From Hemileia vastatrix (taxonomy: Eukaryota; Basidiomycota; Pucciniomycetes; Pucciniales; Zaghouaniaceae), in contig JASXTE010000011.1 in NCBI GenBank assembly GCA_030280995.1, positions 372,001-436,000 of the forward strand: a stretch of DNA of 64,000 bases, read 5' to 3'. How positions within the stretch are numbered: the stretch's first letter is position 1; the number at the start of each line of letters is the position of its first letter. The translations under genes were made by a program, and so were the position numbers. Positions 35,293-44,714 of the stretch are shown here, one piece after another. The notes under the pieces are model-generated. The model ran no database searches, was not told the DNA's origin, and saw nothing but the letters and a program-made list of their open reading frames with translations.

Positions 35293-36404
35293 TGTGGTAG
35301 CCTAAAGTTTAGTACGGCACCTAAATATGTAAATGGAGTTATTACGGCGTGCAAGATTGGCATTATCATTTTTTTATATAAAAGGGTTTTATTTAATTTA
35401 TTGGAGTTTAAAATATGAAGAAATTGGTCACGAGCGAATGCCTACACAAATACAATTTATTTTGCGGAGAAAACTTATTTTTATGGTCTAAAAAATTTAT
35501 AAGTATCAAGTCAAGTCACTCAAGAACCTTGGGAAATTTTCCCAGAACTTTTACTATTTTTCTTATATTTTTAAATGAATTTTAAAGTTTTATAGAAATA
35601 TTTACGTTTTCAAAAATTACTTAACTTTGATGAATTTTCACAGGGTAATTAGAGCTGCGCAGACTACGAAAATTAGTTTGGTATGTAAAGAGGAAGTAGC
35701 CTTATTATGTGTAATTTTTCTAGATTTTTTATTATGGTTTTAAGGTTCTAAATTGAGTCCGGAAGTCCGGAGTGACTCCGTACGGACTCCGTACGGACTC
35801 CGTACGGGCTCCGGATTGACTCTGGAAGAGCTCTGGAGGGGAAAACTTAGGCACGTGACTAGGAATACTTAAGCGCTTCTCAAACTCGAAATTGAGAGGG
35901 GGGACACATCATACAGCTTAATCTTTAACCACCACAGTCTCATTTTTTATTACTCAACAAATTAAAATAACTTGTAATACCCTTATAACATTATTATTTT
36001 TTTACATAACATTTTAGAAATACAATTCAACAGTTTAAATAACACTTCATACAGGGTATCTTTAGAAAGGTCTTCATCACTGGGACTTGATTATTGCTGT
36101 CTCATAAAAATTTAAATTATTATAAAAACATAAAAGTCAATCTTTTCAGATCTTTCACTGGTACACCTTAATTGTTGTTATCAGTATTTCTTTCTCAACA
36201 GCCACTTTCTTTTAATCTCAATAAGCGTTAAATATTTTAGAGTTTCTTTATTTTCATCAATCAGATCCAAGTAGATTGGTTAGCTTAGTGATTTAGAATA
36301 CCCATTTTGTTATTTATTGGAAGGACGGGGTTTTCAGCTAAATCCACATATCTCCTCCGGATTCTGCTTACAGCAAGGCGACTGTAAGAGTTTACCTTAC
36401 CATA
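35293..36404 (+). repeat. B1 5' LTR with TATA box and CCGTACGG minisatellite
   Basis: 1112 bp. A TATATAAAAG promoter-like box lies at 35375-35384. A GC-rich block at 35757-35815 holds three perfect CCGTACGG palindromes spaced by ACT, in otherwise AT-rich sequence. Near its end a strong hairpin (CTTACAG/CTGTAAG, 36367-36388) precedes AGTTTACC. Confidence 0.92.
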
Positions 36405-36406
36405 GT

Positions 36407-36428
36407 TGGCGCCCAACGTGGGGTTCGA
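36407..36428 (+). promoter_or_regulatory. B1 primer-binding site for tRNA-Lys(CUU)
   Basis: TGGCGCCCAACGTGGGG and the next five bases begin two bases after the LTR. From what is known of eukaryotic tRNA-Lys(CUU), whose 3' end is ...CCCCACGTTGGGCGCCA, this is a near-perfect complement over about 22 bases, reaching into the T-loop. It is an unusually long match. Confidence 0.85.
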
Positions 36429-36475
36429 TTTCTCTAGCTTTCTTTAAAAGACTTACTTGGATCAAGAATGTTATT

Positions 36476-36538
36476 AGCCTGCAAGAGGCTTATTTTCTGG
36501 AACTCTGATTGGATTTTTGTTATTGGCCTGCAAGAGGC
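36476..36538 (+). repeat. Two GCAAG-loop hairpins in B1 leader
   Basis: AGCCT-GCAAG-AGGCT at 36476-36490 and GCCT-GCAAG-AGGC at 36526-36538, 48 bases apart, just before the gag start. B2 keeps both (51696-51710 and 51746-51758). They share GCAAGAGG with the coding-region hairpins of the same element. Confidence 0.7.
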
Positions 36539-36581
36539 TTGTTATTTTATCGATTGTTAACGCTTTTCATTACTTATTGGG

Positions 36582-39194
36582 ATGTCTTCTTCTGCTGTTG
36601 CTTCTGGATCTTCTAACCCTCTTACTCCCTTAGTTAGAATTGTTTCTTGGGATGGCCCAAAGTTTGATGGGGAGGAGGTTAAATGGTTCATTAGCAGGTA
36701 TGAAGCTGCTGCTGCTGTTGATGGTGCTTCCCATGTGGATATGGTGAAGCAAGTTAGATTTTTTATTGCCAATAGGGAGGTGGAAAAAGAGGTTATTGCT
36801 ATGCAGGCATTTAAGGACAAGGATTGGGTTAAGCTTTCTAAAGCTATGGTTGATAGATGGGGTGTTAGGTTTACTATGATGGACCTCAATAAAATTGTTG
36901 GAGACTGGCAAGCAAAAGGTGGAGTTTCTTCTATGGCTGACTTCAAAAAGCTCTGTGTTCAGTTTGATGAAGTGGTGGAATATCTCATACTGGTGGACGA
37001 GTTAGTGCATGAGAACCAAGCAAAAGATTTGTTTTGGTCGGCATGCAGCAGGGATATTTGTATGGACGTCTTGAAGGATCTTTCAAGAAAAGATTTGATG
37101 AAGGAACTGCCTAATGGTGAGCAGAAACTCACGGCTCTGGAGGTTATCAAAGAGAACATTCAGGCCCATCTCAAGTTATTGGCGTTGGACAAATATCAAG
37201 AGTCATGCACTCAATATGTTAGAAAGGTTAGCGAAGTTTTGGCGGAAAATAACGATATTATGGTCAAAGCCCAGGAGGCCAAGAAGGCTCAAATGGGATT
37301 ACCTGCTGCTAAAGTTGAGGGTAATGTAGATAATAAGATGGTCAATCACTTGGCCGATTTAACGAAACAATTAAAAATATTTGTTCAAGAAACCCAGAAG
37401 GCTAACAAGGCCCCAATTGCTTCTTTGTCGACGTCAACTTCTTATCAGTCTAGAGGGTATGAACGTCGAAATTATAATGGCAATAATAATGGTAACCGCT
37501 TCCCAGGCAATTGGAGAAATGGTGGGAATGGTGGTAGTAATGGATATAGAGGTGGCTATGATGAGCCAAAGGTGTGCTCCTATTGTAATAGGAGGGGTCA
37601 CAGAGCAACAGTTTGTTTTGCTCTTGATAAGGATATGGATTCTGGGCGAGTTTTATTTGATGGTAAAGTTTATAAATTTCCTGATGGTTCGTTCATCAAG
37701 CCCAGTGATGGACAGTCTCCTTCTGATTTGGTCAGAAGAAGTTTAACGGCTGAAAGGAGAGCCAGATTTGAAGAGGTGACGGATGAAGATGTTAATGCCA
37801 AGAGTGGCAAAAATGGTAATGGTAATGGTGGTAAAGCTGACAAGGGCAAGGAGAAAGAGGTCAGTAAAGCCACATTTTCTACTTCTTTTGGTGGTTTAGA
37901 GCTGACGACGGTTGCCCAGGTGGAGGGCAGCTGTATGGCTGGCGAATACGATGTTAATGCTGCTAGAAGAGCAGCTGCTACTAAGGCAAAAAGTAGAATT
38001 CAGAGCCAATTGAGGGCTAATCTTGGCAAGGCCAATAACAAAGTGAACCCTTACTATAAGGACAAGAATTCTAGTGCTCAAACTGCCGCCAACAAATTGA
38101 ACCCTTACTCTAAGGACGAATTATATAAAATGCAGAAGGGGATTGCTGATATGGGGCCCCCTAGTTATGGCAAGTTTGATTTAAATGGTGAGCCTATGCC
38201 AGAGGATGATTCGGATTCTGAGGAGGACGTAACGTTGGCGTCTCTACCCAGACCAAGTTTTAGCGGTCCCATCCCAATGGAGGGAGTAAGAAGGACTAGC
38301 GATGGATCAGGATTAGTGCAAGAAGCTTGTGACGGAGTTAGGGTTATAGAAAGTGAAGATGTTATAATGGGGGGTGAAGATGGCTCGGTTGGACCTCAAG
38401 AGGTACCCAGGGCCAAGGTTGTTAAATCAAAGGTCCAGTATGAGCGGCCAGTAGTTTCTGGTCAAGCTAATGCGATGGACGCAGTTTTGAATAGGGTGAA
38501 TCAACTTCAGATTCCCTTATCTTTGGGGGAGTTATTTACGATTAGTCCGGCGCTTGCTGAAAAGGAAAAGAAGCATTTGACGAGGTGTCGGGTTTCCACT
38601 GGAGAGTTGGAATATATTTGTGAAAATGCTGAAAAGTTTGGGGAAGATGTAGATACACATTTTTCCGCTCCCCTGGGTTACCTGGTGGTAACTCTTAACG
38701 GTAAAGAAGTAAAGGCCTTGGTTGATTCAGGGTCTCAAATTAATTTAATTTCATTGGAGCAAGCGACGAGTATAGGCTTGCCAATTAAAAGTGGAACTGG
38801 GGGAAACCTCAGAGGCATTGGAGGGCATGCAACCGAGCTGATGGGTACTGCTGAGCATGTCAGGTTAGGCATTGGTGGATCTGTTGGTAAGGTTCACTTT
38901 TATGTGGCCAGAGGAGCAGTCAAAACTGTTCTTGGTGGTCCTTTTTTGATGGATTTTGAGGCCAGGATAGGGTATCAAGCTGGCATGGGGATTAGTTTGG
39001 AGATCACTGGTGAAGATATGCGGAGGTTACATATGCGGTTAGCACCTCCTGGAGATGAAGGTTGGGAAACACGGCCAGGGATTACTACTCTGTGCCAGTG
39101 TTGTGTTTGCACCAAGAAGCGGCATATAAAACGGACGGCTTCTGGTGAATTATGTTTGTTGGAAAGGGATGAATGCCCTCATTTTTTGGGGTAG
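36582..39194 (+). CDS. B1 Gag-protease
   Basis: 870 residues. The first 250 or so form an alpha-helical capsid-like region (VRIVSWDGPKFDGEEV, VRFFIANREVEKEVIAM). A glycine- and asparagine-rich stretch (about 290-330) precedes the canonical zinc knuckle CSYCNRRGHRATVC (about 332-345), which binds RNA. A charged middle leads to a retropepsin-like domain with ALVDSGSQINLIS near 714 and a VLGGPFLMDF segment; the protease would cut the polyprotein. The C-terminus is cysteine-rich (CQCCVCTKK). The stop TAG (39192-39194) directly follows the slippery run before pol. The ATG is preceded by the leader hairpins. B2 uses the matching ATG. Confidence 0.88.
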   Translation: MSSSAVASGSSNPLTPLVRIVSWDGPKFDGEEVKWFISRYEAAAAVDGASHVDMVKQVRFFIANREVEKEVIAMQAFKDKDWVKLSKAMVDRWGVRFTMMDLNKIVGDWQAKGGVSSMADFKKLCVQFDEVVEYLILVDELVHENQAKDLFWSACSRDICMDVLKDLSRKDLMKELPNGEQKLTALEVIKENIQAHLKLLALDKYQESCTQYVRKVSEVLAENNDIMVKAQEAKKAQMGLPAAKVEGNVDNKMVNHLADLTKQLKIFVQETQKANKAPIASLSTSTSYQSRGYERRNYNGNNNGNRFPGNWRNGGNGGSNGYRGGYDEPKVCSYCNRRGHRATVCFALDKDMDSGRVLFDGKVYKFPDGSFIKPSDGQSPSDLVRRSLTAERRARFEEVTDEDVNAKSGKNGNGNGGKADKGKEKEVSKATFSTSFGGLELTTVAQVEGSCMAGEYDVNAARRAAATKAKSRIQSQLRANLGKANNKVNPYYKDKNSSAQTAANKLNPYSKDELYKMQKGIADMGPPSYGKFDLNGEPMPEDDSDSEEDVTLASLPRPSFSGPIPMEGVRRTSDGSGLVQEACDGVRVIESEDVIMGGEDGSVGPQEVPRAKVVKSKVQYERPVVSGQANAMDAVLNRVNQLQIPLSLGELFTISPALAEKEKKHLTRCRVSTGELEYICENAEKFGEDVDTHFSAPLGYLVVTLNGKEVKALVDSGSQINLISLEQATSIGLPIKSGTGGNLRGIGGHATELMGTAEHVRLGIGGSVGKVHFYVARGAVKTVLGGPFLMDFEARIGYQAGMGISLEITGEDMRRLHMRLAPPGDEGWETRPGITTLCQCCVCTKKRHIKRTASGELCLLERDECPHFLG

Positions 39195-39844
39195 CAGGGG
39201 CTGATCGCTCTAATGTTGTAATCTCTCCTCAGGATGAGATCCCGGATTGCAATAGGTCAGCTCACTTAGAGATAATTCAAGTGGATTCTCAATTATTTTC
39301 TGTTAATATTACTTTGGAGTGCAAATACGTTTTGGACTTTTCTATATGTTTATTGGATTTACCCTGTTTTTCTATTAAATTTAAAAACGGTGAAAAAGGC
39401 AAAATGGGCCAAATTAGGTTGGATAAAAATTGGAAGGGTATGCATATGGGCCTCCAGCAAGAGGTTAAACTGCAATTGTCTCCTTCTATTTTGGACCTCC
39501 AGCAAGAGGGTAAACTGCAAAAATTACATCAAAACTCGATTAAAAATCTCAGTATAAGTAAAACACAAAAAAATAATTTTTGTGAAAATTCAATTCCGGA
39601 CCTCCAGCAAGAGGTTAAACTGCAATTATCTCCTTCTATCACGGACCTCCAGCAAGAGGGTAAACTGCAAATATCACATCAAAATCCGATAAAAAATCTC
39701 AGTATAATTAAAACCCAAAAAAATAATTTTTGTGAAAATTCAATTCCGGTCCTCCAGCAAGAGGGTAAACTGCCAACTTTCTTTACGGTTGATTTACTGT
39801 TGGATAGGGAAGCAAAGGTGTTGGAAAATCTGTTTATAAATTAG
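39173..39844 (+). CDS. B1 Pol N-terminal linker with repeated L-x-x-E-x-K-L peptides
   Basis: Start of the pol frame, entered from gag by -1 frameshift; the ATG at its start is probably not needed. The first 90 residues are unknown. Five copies of LQQEVKL or LQQEGKL follow, each encoded by one hairpin motif. A 150-bp unit with two hairpins is duplicated in tandem (39451-39600 and 39601-39750) and is present once in B2, so B1 gained 50 residues in frame. The frame is lost by a one-base deletion near 39806 (GATAGGG where B2 has GATAAGGG). Confidence 0.75.
   Translation: MPSFFGVAGADRSNVVISPQDEIPDCNRSAHLEIIQVDSQLFSVNITLECKYVLDFSICLLDLPCFSIKFKNGEKGKMGQIRLDKNWKGMHMGLQQEVKLQLSPSILDLQQEGKLQKLHQNSIKNLSISKTQKNNFCENSIPDLQQEVKLQLSPSITDLQQEGKLQISHQNPIKNLSIIKTQKNNFCENSIPVLQQEGKLPTFFTVDLLLDREAKVLENLFIN
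39181..39194 (+). promoter_or_regulatory. Programmed -1 frameshift site between B1 Gag and Pol
   Basis: TTTTTTGGGG directly precedes the gag TAG. In the gag frame it reads CAT TTT TTG GGG TAG, giving a T TTT TTG slippery heptamer. Pol is open in the -1 frame across this point. The same sequence is kept in B2 (53109-53123). The position right before the stop is typical of such signals. Inference; no pseudoknot was worked out, but hairpins lie about 260 bases downstream. Confidence 0.65.
39451..39773 (+). repeat. Coding hairpin motifs in B1 Gag-Pol linker (5 copies)
   Basis: Copies start at 39451, 39496, 39601, 39646 and 39751. Each has stem CCTC/GAGG, loop CAGCAA and tail TTAAACTGC or GTAAACTGC. 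They are part of the larger 23-nt hairpin family of this element. Confidence 0.85.
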
Positions 39845-39984
39845 ACGAGGGAAAGGAGAAAAGGGTAAAATTTAAAAATGAAATAAAATATTTTTCTAAT
39901 TTTTCTTATTCTGATTCTGGCGATGAAGAAGATTCATTTGATGAGAGTTTTAATGGCGATGTTTTACCTCAAGTTAATTTAGAT

Positions 39985-42519
39985 GTGGACGCAGCCAAAT
40001 ATAAGAAAGTAGCAAATAAAGTTCGACCTATTAATGAACCGCTACCTGCCAAGTTAAATCCACCTTTGAGAAGACCAAGGTTATCAAGAGATCCTTATGA
40101 AAGTCCCTTGGTAAAGAATCCGCCTGAATTTTCTGAGACGTCAAGAATCACTTTTGAGAGACTGGGTGTTGTTAATTTTGGACCTGATGGTTGGTTGTCT
40201 GGAGAAGAGAAGAAGTTGTTGTTGGATGTGATGGTCAAGCGAGAGAAGGCCATTGCTTTTGTAGAAGAGGAGAGGGGTGTGTTGAAGCATTCCTATGGGG
40301 AGCCTTACAAGATTCCTGTGGTATGTCATCAACCGTGGCAGCAGAAACCGATTCCTATTCCGGCTGCATTGAAAGAAGCCTATATTGAAGTTGTCAGAGA
40401 ACCGATACGCACTGGACTGTATGAGCAATCAACATCAAGTTATTCTAGTCCGGTATTTTGTATCAAGAAACCAAATGGCAAGCTTAGAGTTGTTCATGAT
40501 CTTAGGGAATTAAATAGGGTTACAATAAAGGATGCTGGGATACCACCTAGTGCTGAGGAGTTTGTTGAAGCGTTTGCAGGGAGAGTGTGCTATGGTTTGG
40601 GAGATATTATGGGTGGATATGATGAGAGAGAGTTACATCCGGACTCAAGGCCTCTCACTACATTCGATACGCCACTTGGACGTTTACAGTTAACAAGATT
40701 ACCTCAACGAGCAAAAAATTCGGTTGCAGTTTATCAAGCTCAGATGGCTTGGATCCTTCAAGATGAAATTCCACAATATGCTGGAATCTTTATAGATGAT
40801 GGAGGAATTAAGGGACCAACAACCGACTATGATAACCAGGTGTTGGAAGAGAATCCCGGGATACGCAAATTCATTTGGGAGTTTGCAATTACTTTAGAAA
40901 GAATCTTGTTTCAAATTGAAGAGGCTGGTTTAACTATTTCAGGTTCAAAATTTTCCTGTTGTGTGACAGCCTTAGAAATATTAGGCCATGTGGTATGTAG
41001 AGAGGGTAGGATTATGTCCAAGAAGAAAGTTAACAAAATTCAGTCCTGGCCAAGACCCAAGAATACGACCGAAGTTAGAGGGTTTTTAGGCGTTTGTGTA
41101 TATGTTAGAATGTTTATCAAGGACTTTTCTTCATTGGCAGCTCCATTGAGACGGTTAACGAGAAAGGATGCAGACTGGGAGTGGGATGAAGAGTGTGAGA
41201 AGGCGTTTGTGAAGTTGAAGGAGGTTGTGGGGAAGGATTTAGTCCTGCACAAGTTGGATTATGGAAAAGATGCTGGCAGAATTTATTTAGCAGTTGATTC
41301 AAGTCAGATTGCAGCTGGGGCGGTTTTGTCTCAGATGGATAAAGCTGGTTACATCAGGCCAGTTAGGTATGAATCTGTAGTATTTACTGAGGTCGAATCA
41401 AGATATTCTCAACCAAAATTGGAATTATGTGGTGTGGCTAAAATACTGAAGAAACTTCAGCATATTTTGTGGGGGCAACATTTTGAGTTGCAAGTGGATG
41501 CAAAATCGTTAATCCAGATGATTAATTCCCCAAGTTTACCGAACGCACCCATGACGAGATGGGTAGCTTTTATTCAACATTTTTCATTTGATTTAGTTCA
41601 TAAGCCTGGCAAGACTTTTACTATGCCAGATGGTTTATCAAGGAGACCACCCACTGAAGAAGATTCAGACTCAGAAGAGTTCAATGAAGATATACCTATT
41701 ATCAAAGCCAGCACTAAAGGAGCTGAAGACTTTCCATACCTCCCCCATGAGGTTAAACTGGCAGGACTATTGTGTTTAGATTATGATGATGATGATGACC
41801 TCCACCAAGAGGATAAACTGGAAAATAGTTTTTATGTTAATAAAGGTGTTGGAAAAGGTGTAGATAAATTCGGCAGAGAGGAGGTAGAAGAAGATGTGGT
41901 GTATGTAGAGGAAAATGGATTGGTAGTATGGGATAGTAGTAAATTAAGGAATGGTGTATATGTTGGAGAATTAGAGAACTTAAATAAAAAGGTGGATAAA
42001 GAGAAAGAGGTATTTTCAAATACGGTTTTCGAAGGATCCAAAGGTTCAGAAGAAAAACGTCGACATAGCTCGATTAAAGATTTATTTAGGGGTCAACGAT
42101 TATTGGCTCCTTCATGTGCAGGTGATATTGGTGATAGAGAAGTCCCTATTGAGGTTATATTAATCGATTTTCAAGATGAAGTCTGGGGTCAGACTGGTTT
42201 TTATTTTTTGTTAGTCAAATATTTGTTGACTTTAGAAAGGCCAGAAGATTGTGAAGACGATGAATGGGTGGCTATCAAGAGGAAGTCATCTACGTTTTAC
42301 CTATCTGGTCGACGTTTAATGAGGAGGAGGTATCAAAATTCTCAAGTAGTTATAACTCAACAGAAGGGGCAAGATTTAGTTTTGAAATCACTTCATGAAG
42401 ATCTCGGGCAAAGAGGCGTTGGAGAAACGTTTAGAAGAATTTCTGATCGATTTTGGTGGCCTGGCATGAAGATGGCTGTTAAAAAGTGGGTTCAGTCATG
42501 CGAAGAATGTCAAAGATGA
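39985..42519 (+). CDS. B1 Pol: RT, RNase H and integrase zinc domain
   Basis: 844 residues in the frame after the deletion. RT: LRVVHDLRELNRVTIKDAG, DIMGGYDERELHP and catalytic GIFIDDGG; the LPQGATN box of the sister elements is changed to LPQRAKN. RNase H: IYLAVDSSQIAAGAVL, QPKLELCGVAKIL and LQVDAKSLIQMI. A linker of about 150 acidic residues carries two more hairpin-encoded peptides (41739-41761 and 41799-41821). The integrase zinc domain follows, with one histidine replaced (GQRG for GHRG) and the CEEC pair kept. The TGA at 42517-42519 replaces CGA of B3. Confidence 0.87.
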   Translation: MDAAKYKKVANKVRPINEPLPAKLNPPLRRPRLSRDPYESPLVKNPPEFSETSRITFERLGVVNFGPDGWLSGEEKKLLLDVMVKREKAIAFVEEERGVLKHSYGEPYKIPVVCHQPWQQKPIPIPAALKEAYIEVVREPIRTGLYEQSTSSYSSPVFCIKKPNGKLRVVHDLRELNRVTIKDAGIPPSAEEFVEAFAGRVCYGLGDIMGGYDERELHPDSRPLTTFDTPLGRLQLTRLPQRAKNSVAVYQAQMAWILQDEIPQYAGIFIDDGGIKGPTTDYDNQVLEENPGIRKFIWEFAITLERILFQIEEAGLTISGSKFSCCVTALEILGHVVCREGRIMSKKKVNKIQSWPRPKNTTEVRGFLGVCVYVRMFIKDFSSLAAPLRRLTRKDADWEWDEECEKAFVKLKEVVGKDLVLHKLDYGKDAGRIYLAVDSSQIAAGAVLSQMDKAGYIRPVRYESVVFTEVESRYSQPKLELCGVAKILKKLQHILWGQHFELQVDAKSLIQMINSPSLPNAPMTRWVAFIQHFSFDLVHKPGKTFTMPDGLSRRPPTEEDSDSEEFNEDIPIIKASTKGAEDFPYLPHEVKLAGLLCLDYDDDDDLHQEDKLENSFYVNKGVGKGVDKFGREEVEEDVVYVEENGLVVWDSSKLRNGVYVGELENLNKKVDKEKEVFSNTVFEGSKGSEEKRRHSSIKDLFRGQRLLAPSCAGDIGDREVPIEVILIDFQDEVWGQTGFYFLLVKYLLTLERPEDCEDDEWVAIKRKSSTFYLSGRRLMRRRYQNSQVVITQQKGQDLVLKSLHEDLGQRGVGETFRRISDRFWWPGMKMAVKKWVQSCEECQR

Positions 42520-42630
42520 AGTTATTTAAGGCCAAAAGAACCTGGGCGCGCGACCGGTGAATATACACTCTTTGGAAGAGTTAGTTTAGATGCCTTTCAT
42601 ATAAAAGAGGGACAGTATAAATATTTAATT

Positions 42631-43479
42631 GTGGCCAGAGATGATTTATCTGGTTGGGTAGAGGCAGCGCCTCTTATTAATTTAACTGCCAAAAATGTGG
42701 CAGAATTTTTTTTGAATAATTGGGTATATAGGTATGGGGTGATGAAGTTGGTAACGGTAGATGGAGGTCCTGAATTTGGGACAGAGTTTAAAGAGGCCGT
42801 ATTGAAAGTTGGATCAAAGGTTAGGGTAGCAACCCCATATTATCCTGAAGCTGAAGGCATGGTTGAAAGAGGGCATCAAGTTATTAAGGATGCTTTAGTT
42901 AAAATGTGTGGGACAAGTGCTGAAAAGTGGAGGCACTATTTACCTTTAGTTTTATTTGCTGATCGAATCACTGCCAAAAGGACGACCGGATTTTCACCTT
43001 ATGAACTTGTTTTTGGACAGAAAGCAGTTTTACCGGTTGATTTAGAAGCTGAATCATATCTTGGAGTTGACTGGGACACGGTCAAAACTACTGAAGAATT
43101 ATTGTGTGCAAGAATGATGCAGCTAGAAAAGAAAGAAGAATATTTAGAAAAGGCATATTGGCGGATGATGAAGATCCGAAATCAATCAGTTAGATATTGG
43201 GATGAGCGGATGGCACATCGATTAAGGAAACCTTTGAATCCAGGAGATATGGTCCTGGTGTATAATAGGAGTTTGGAAAGTCAGTGGGGAAAAATGTTTG
43301 CAGATAGGTGGAATGGACCGTATAAAATCAAGGAGCAAGTTTCCGGCGGTTCATATGTGCTAGAAGAGTTGGATGGAGTAGTATTGAAGAAGAGGGTAGC
43401 GGCCGATCAAGTGAAACAGTTCTATCCTAGAGGCACCAGGAGTGCCGAAGTCTTCCTCCGCAATGAGGATAAACTATGA
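42631..43479 (+). CDS. B1 integrase core and C-terminal domain
   Basis: Continues pol in the same frame after the TGA at 42517. The ATG at 42631 is internal; the frame is open from 42520. The DDE residues are VSLDAFH (just upstream), VDGGPEFG and MVERGHQ. A GPY-type region follows (FADRWNGPYKIKEQV). The last residues, LRNEDKL, and the stop TGA are encoded by a hairpin motif. It would insert element DNA into the genome. No chromodomain is present. Confidence 0.87.
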   Translation: MARDDLSGWVEAAPLINLTAKNVAEFFLNNWVYRYGVMKLVTVDGGPEFGTEFKEAVLKVGSKVRVATPYYPEAEGMVERGHQVIKDALVKMCGTSAEKWRHYLPLVLFADRITAKRTTGFSPYELVFGQKAVLPVDLEAESYLGVDWDTVKTTEELLCARMMQLEKKEEYLEKAYWRMMKIRNQSVRYWDERMAHRLRKPLNPGDMVLVYNRSLESQWGKMFADRWNGPYKIKEQVSGGSYVLEELDGVVLKKRVAADQVKQFYPRGTRSAEVFLRNEDKL

Positions 43480-43619
43480 TATCAATGAAACTTTATGGAT
43501 TCCTCCGCAATGAGGATAAACTATGATATCTACGAAATTTTATGGATTCCTCCGCAATGAGGATAAACTATGATGTTTATAAAAATCTTATGACGACCTC
43601 CGCAATGAGGATAAACTAT
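43455..43619 (+). repeat. Hairpin motifs over the B1 pol stop codon and just after (4 copies)
   Basis: Copies at 43455, 43502, 43549 and 43597: stem CCTC/GAGG, loop CGCAAT, tail ATAAACTAT. The first overlaps the end of pol, with the stop directly after. Spacing is 47-48 bases, suggesting local duplication. A further copy (AGTC/GACT, loop CACTAA) lies at 43945-43967. Confidence 0.85.
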
Positions 43620-44714
43620 CTTCTCTTCTTTTTTATCAAATAATTTACTATCGTTACACTGCATATGGGCAACGAAACTGTGATGAAACATAACGAAATA
43701 CGAGAAAACCTTCATTGAAAATTTTCAAAATTTAAAATTCTTAAAATATGGGTGAAGATAGTGTTGGAAAAATTTTAAAATTTATTGGAAGAAGTGTTCA
43801 CAGGGGAACCTTCTTAATTTAATATTGGCAAGTGTGGGGGTAATTGATGGGCTGGCTGCTCTATACACAATTACCCCATAATGTTCGTTTCCAAAATTTT
43901 CCCTGTTTCTAGTTGAATCCTGGCTTTGTCTTTTAATTTTAGGAAGTCCACTAAGACTATAAACTGGAACGAATCAAGAGACACCGCTCTCAACTCCGGA
44001 TTCAAGATTTTTTTTATTATTTTATTTTGTTTTTGATTTTTTATGTTAGATTGTGATTTCTTTTCTTTAATATATATATTATGAATTATTGTAAAGGTGA
44101 TGCTCACTGGTGGTCTCTAATCATTTTTATAAATTGGAGGGAGCCCACCCAGTGATCATCATTATAAAAATTTTCTTCTAAAAACTTTCATTTATTTTCT
44201 TTTCTTTTCAATTTCTCAAAATTGTGTAACCACATCAAGTTGCACTTGGATGTGGGTATGATGTCGAGGGTACGGCTCATCAAATGGCCGGGGGGCATCT
44301 TTTAAAATTTTACTTTTAAAATTTTTTTTTTATTATTATTACTTTTTTTCTTTTCACATTCGTTTATCTTTCTTTAAAAATTAAATTTTAACTTTTATTT
44401 CAAAATATCATTTCTAAAATCTTTTATTTTAAATTAAAAACAAAATTAAAAATAAAAATAAAAATAAAATAAAAATAAAAATAAAAATAAATAAATAAAA
44501 AATAAAATAAAAATAAAATAAAAATAAATAAATAAAAATAAAATAATAAATAAATAAATAAATAAAAAAATTAATTAATTAAATCAAATTATTATTATAT
44601 TTCTTAGTTTTATTTTTCAGTCACTATTCTTTTTAGTTTATTCATATAGTTTAGACAGGAAACAGGGTCTAGGGGAACTCAATACCTATGGGATTTTACT
44701 TCAAGACAGCTGTT
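43620..44714 (+). other. B1 3' region: low-complexity part
   Basis: Non-coding sequence between the two hairpin blocks. It contains one isolated hairpin (43945) and a long A/T simple repeat (AAATAAAA units, about 44430-44580). B3 carries the same region in mirror image (about 59900-61050), with a T/A run of different length. I find no ORF worth calling. Confidence 0.6.

Noticed and set aside
41832..42041. Proline/threonine-rich minus ORFs in pol (also 40141-41302, 54829-55091, 62633-63631)
   Set aside because: Antisense shadows of pol that recur in B1, B2 and B3 only because pol itself is conserved.
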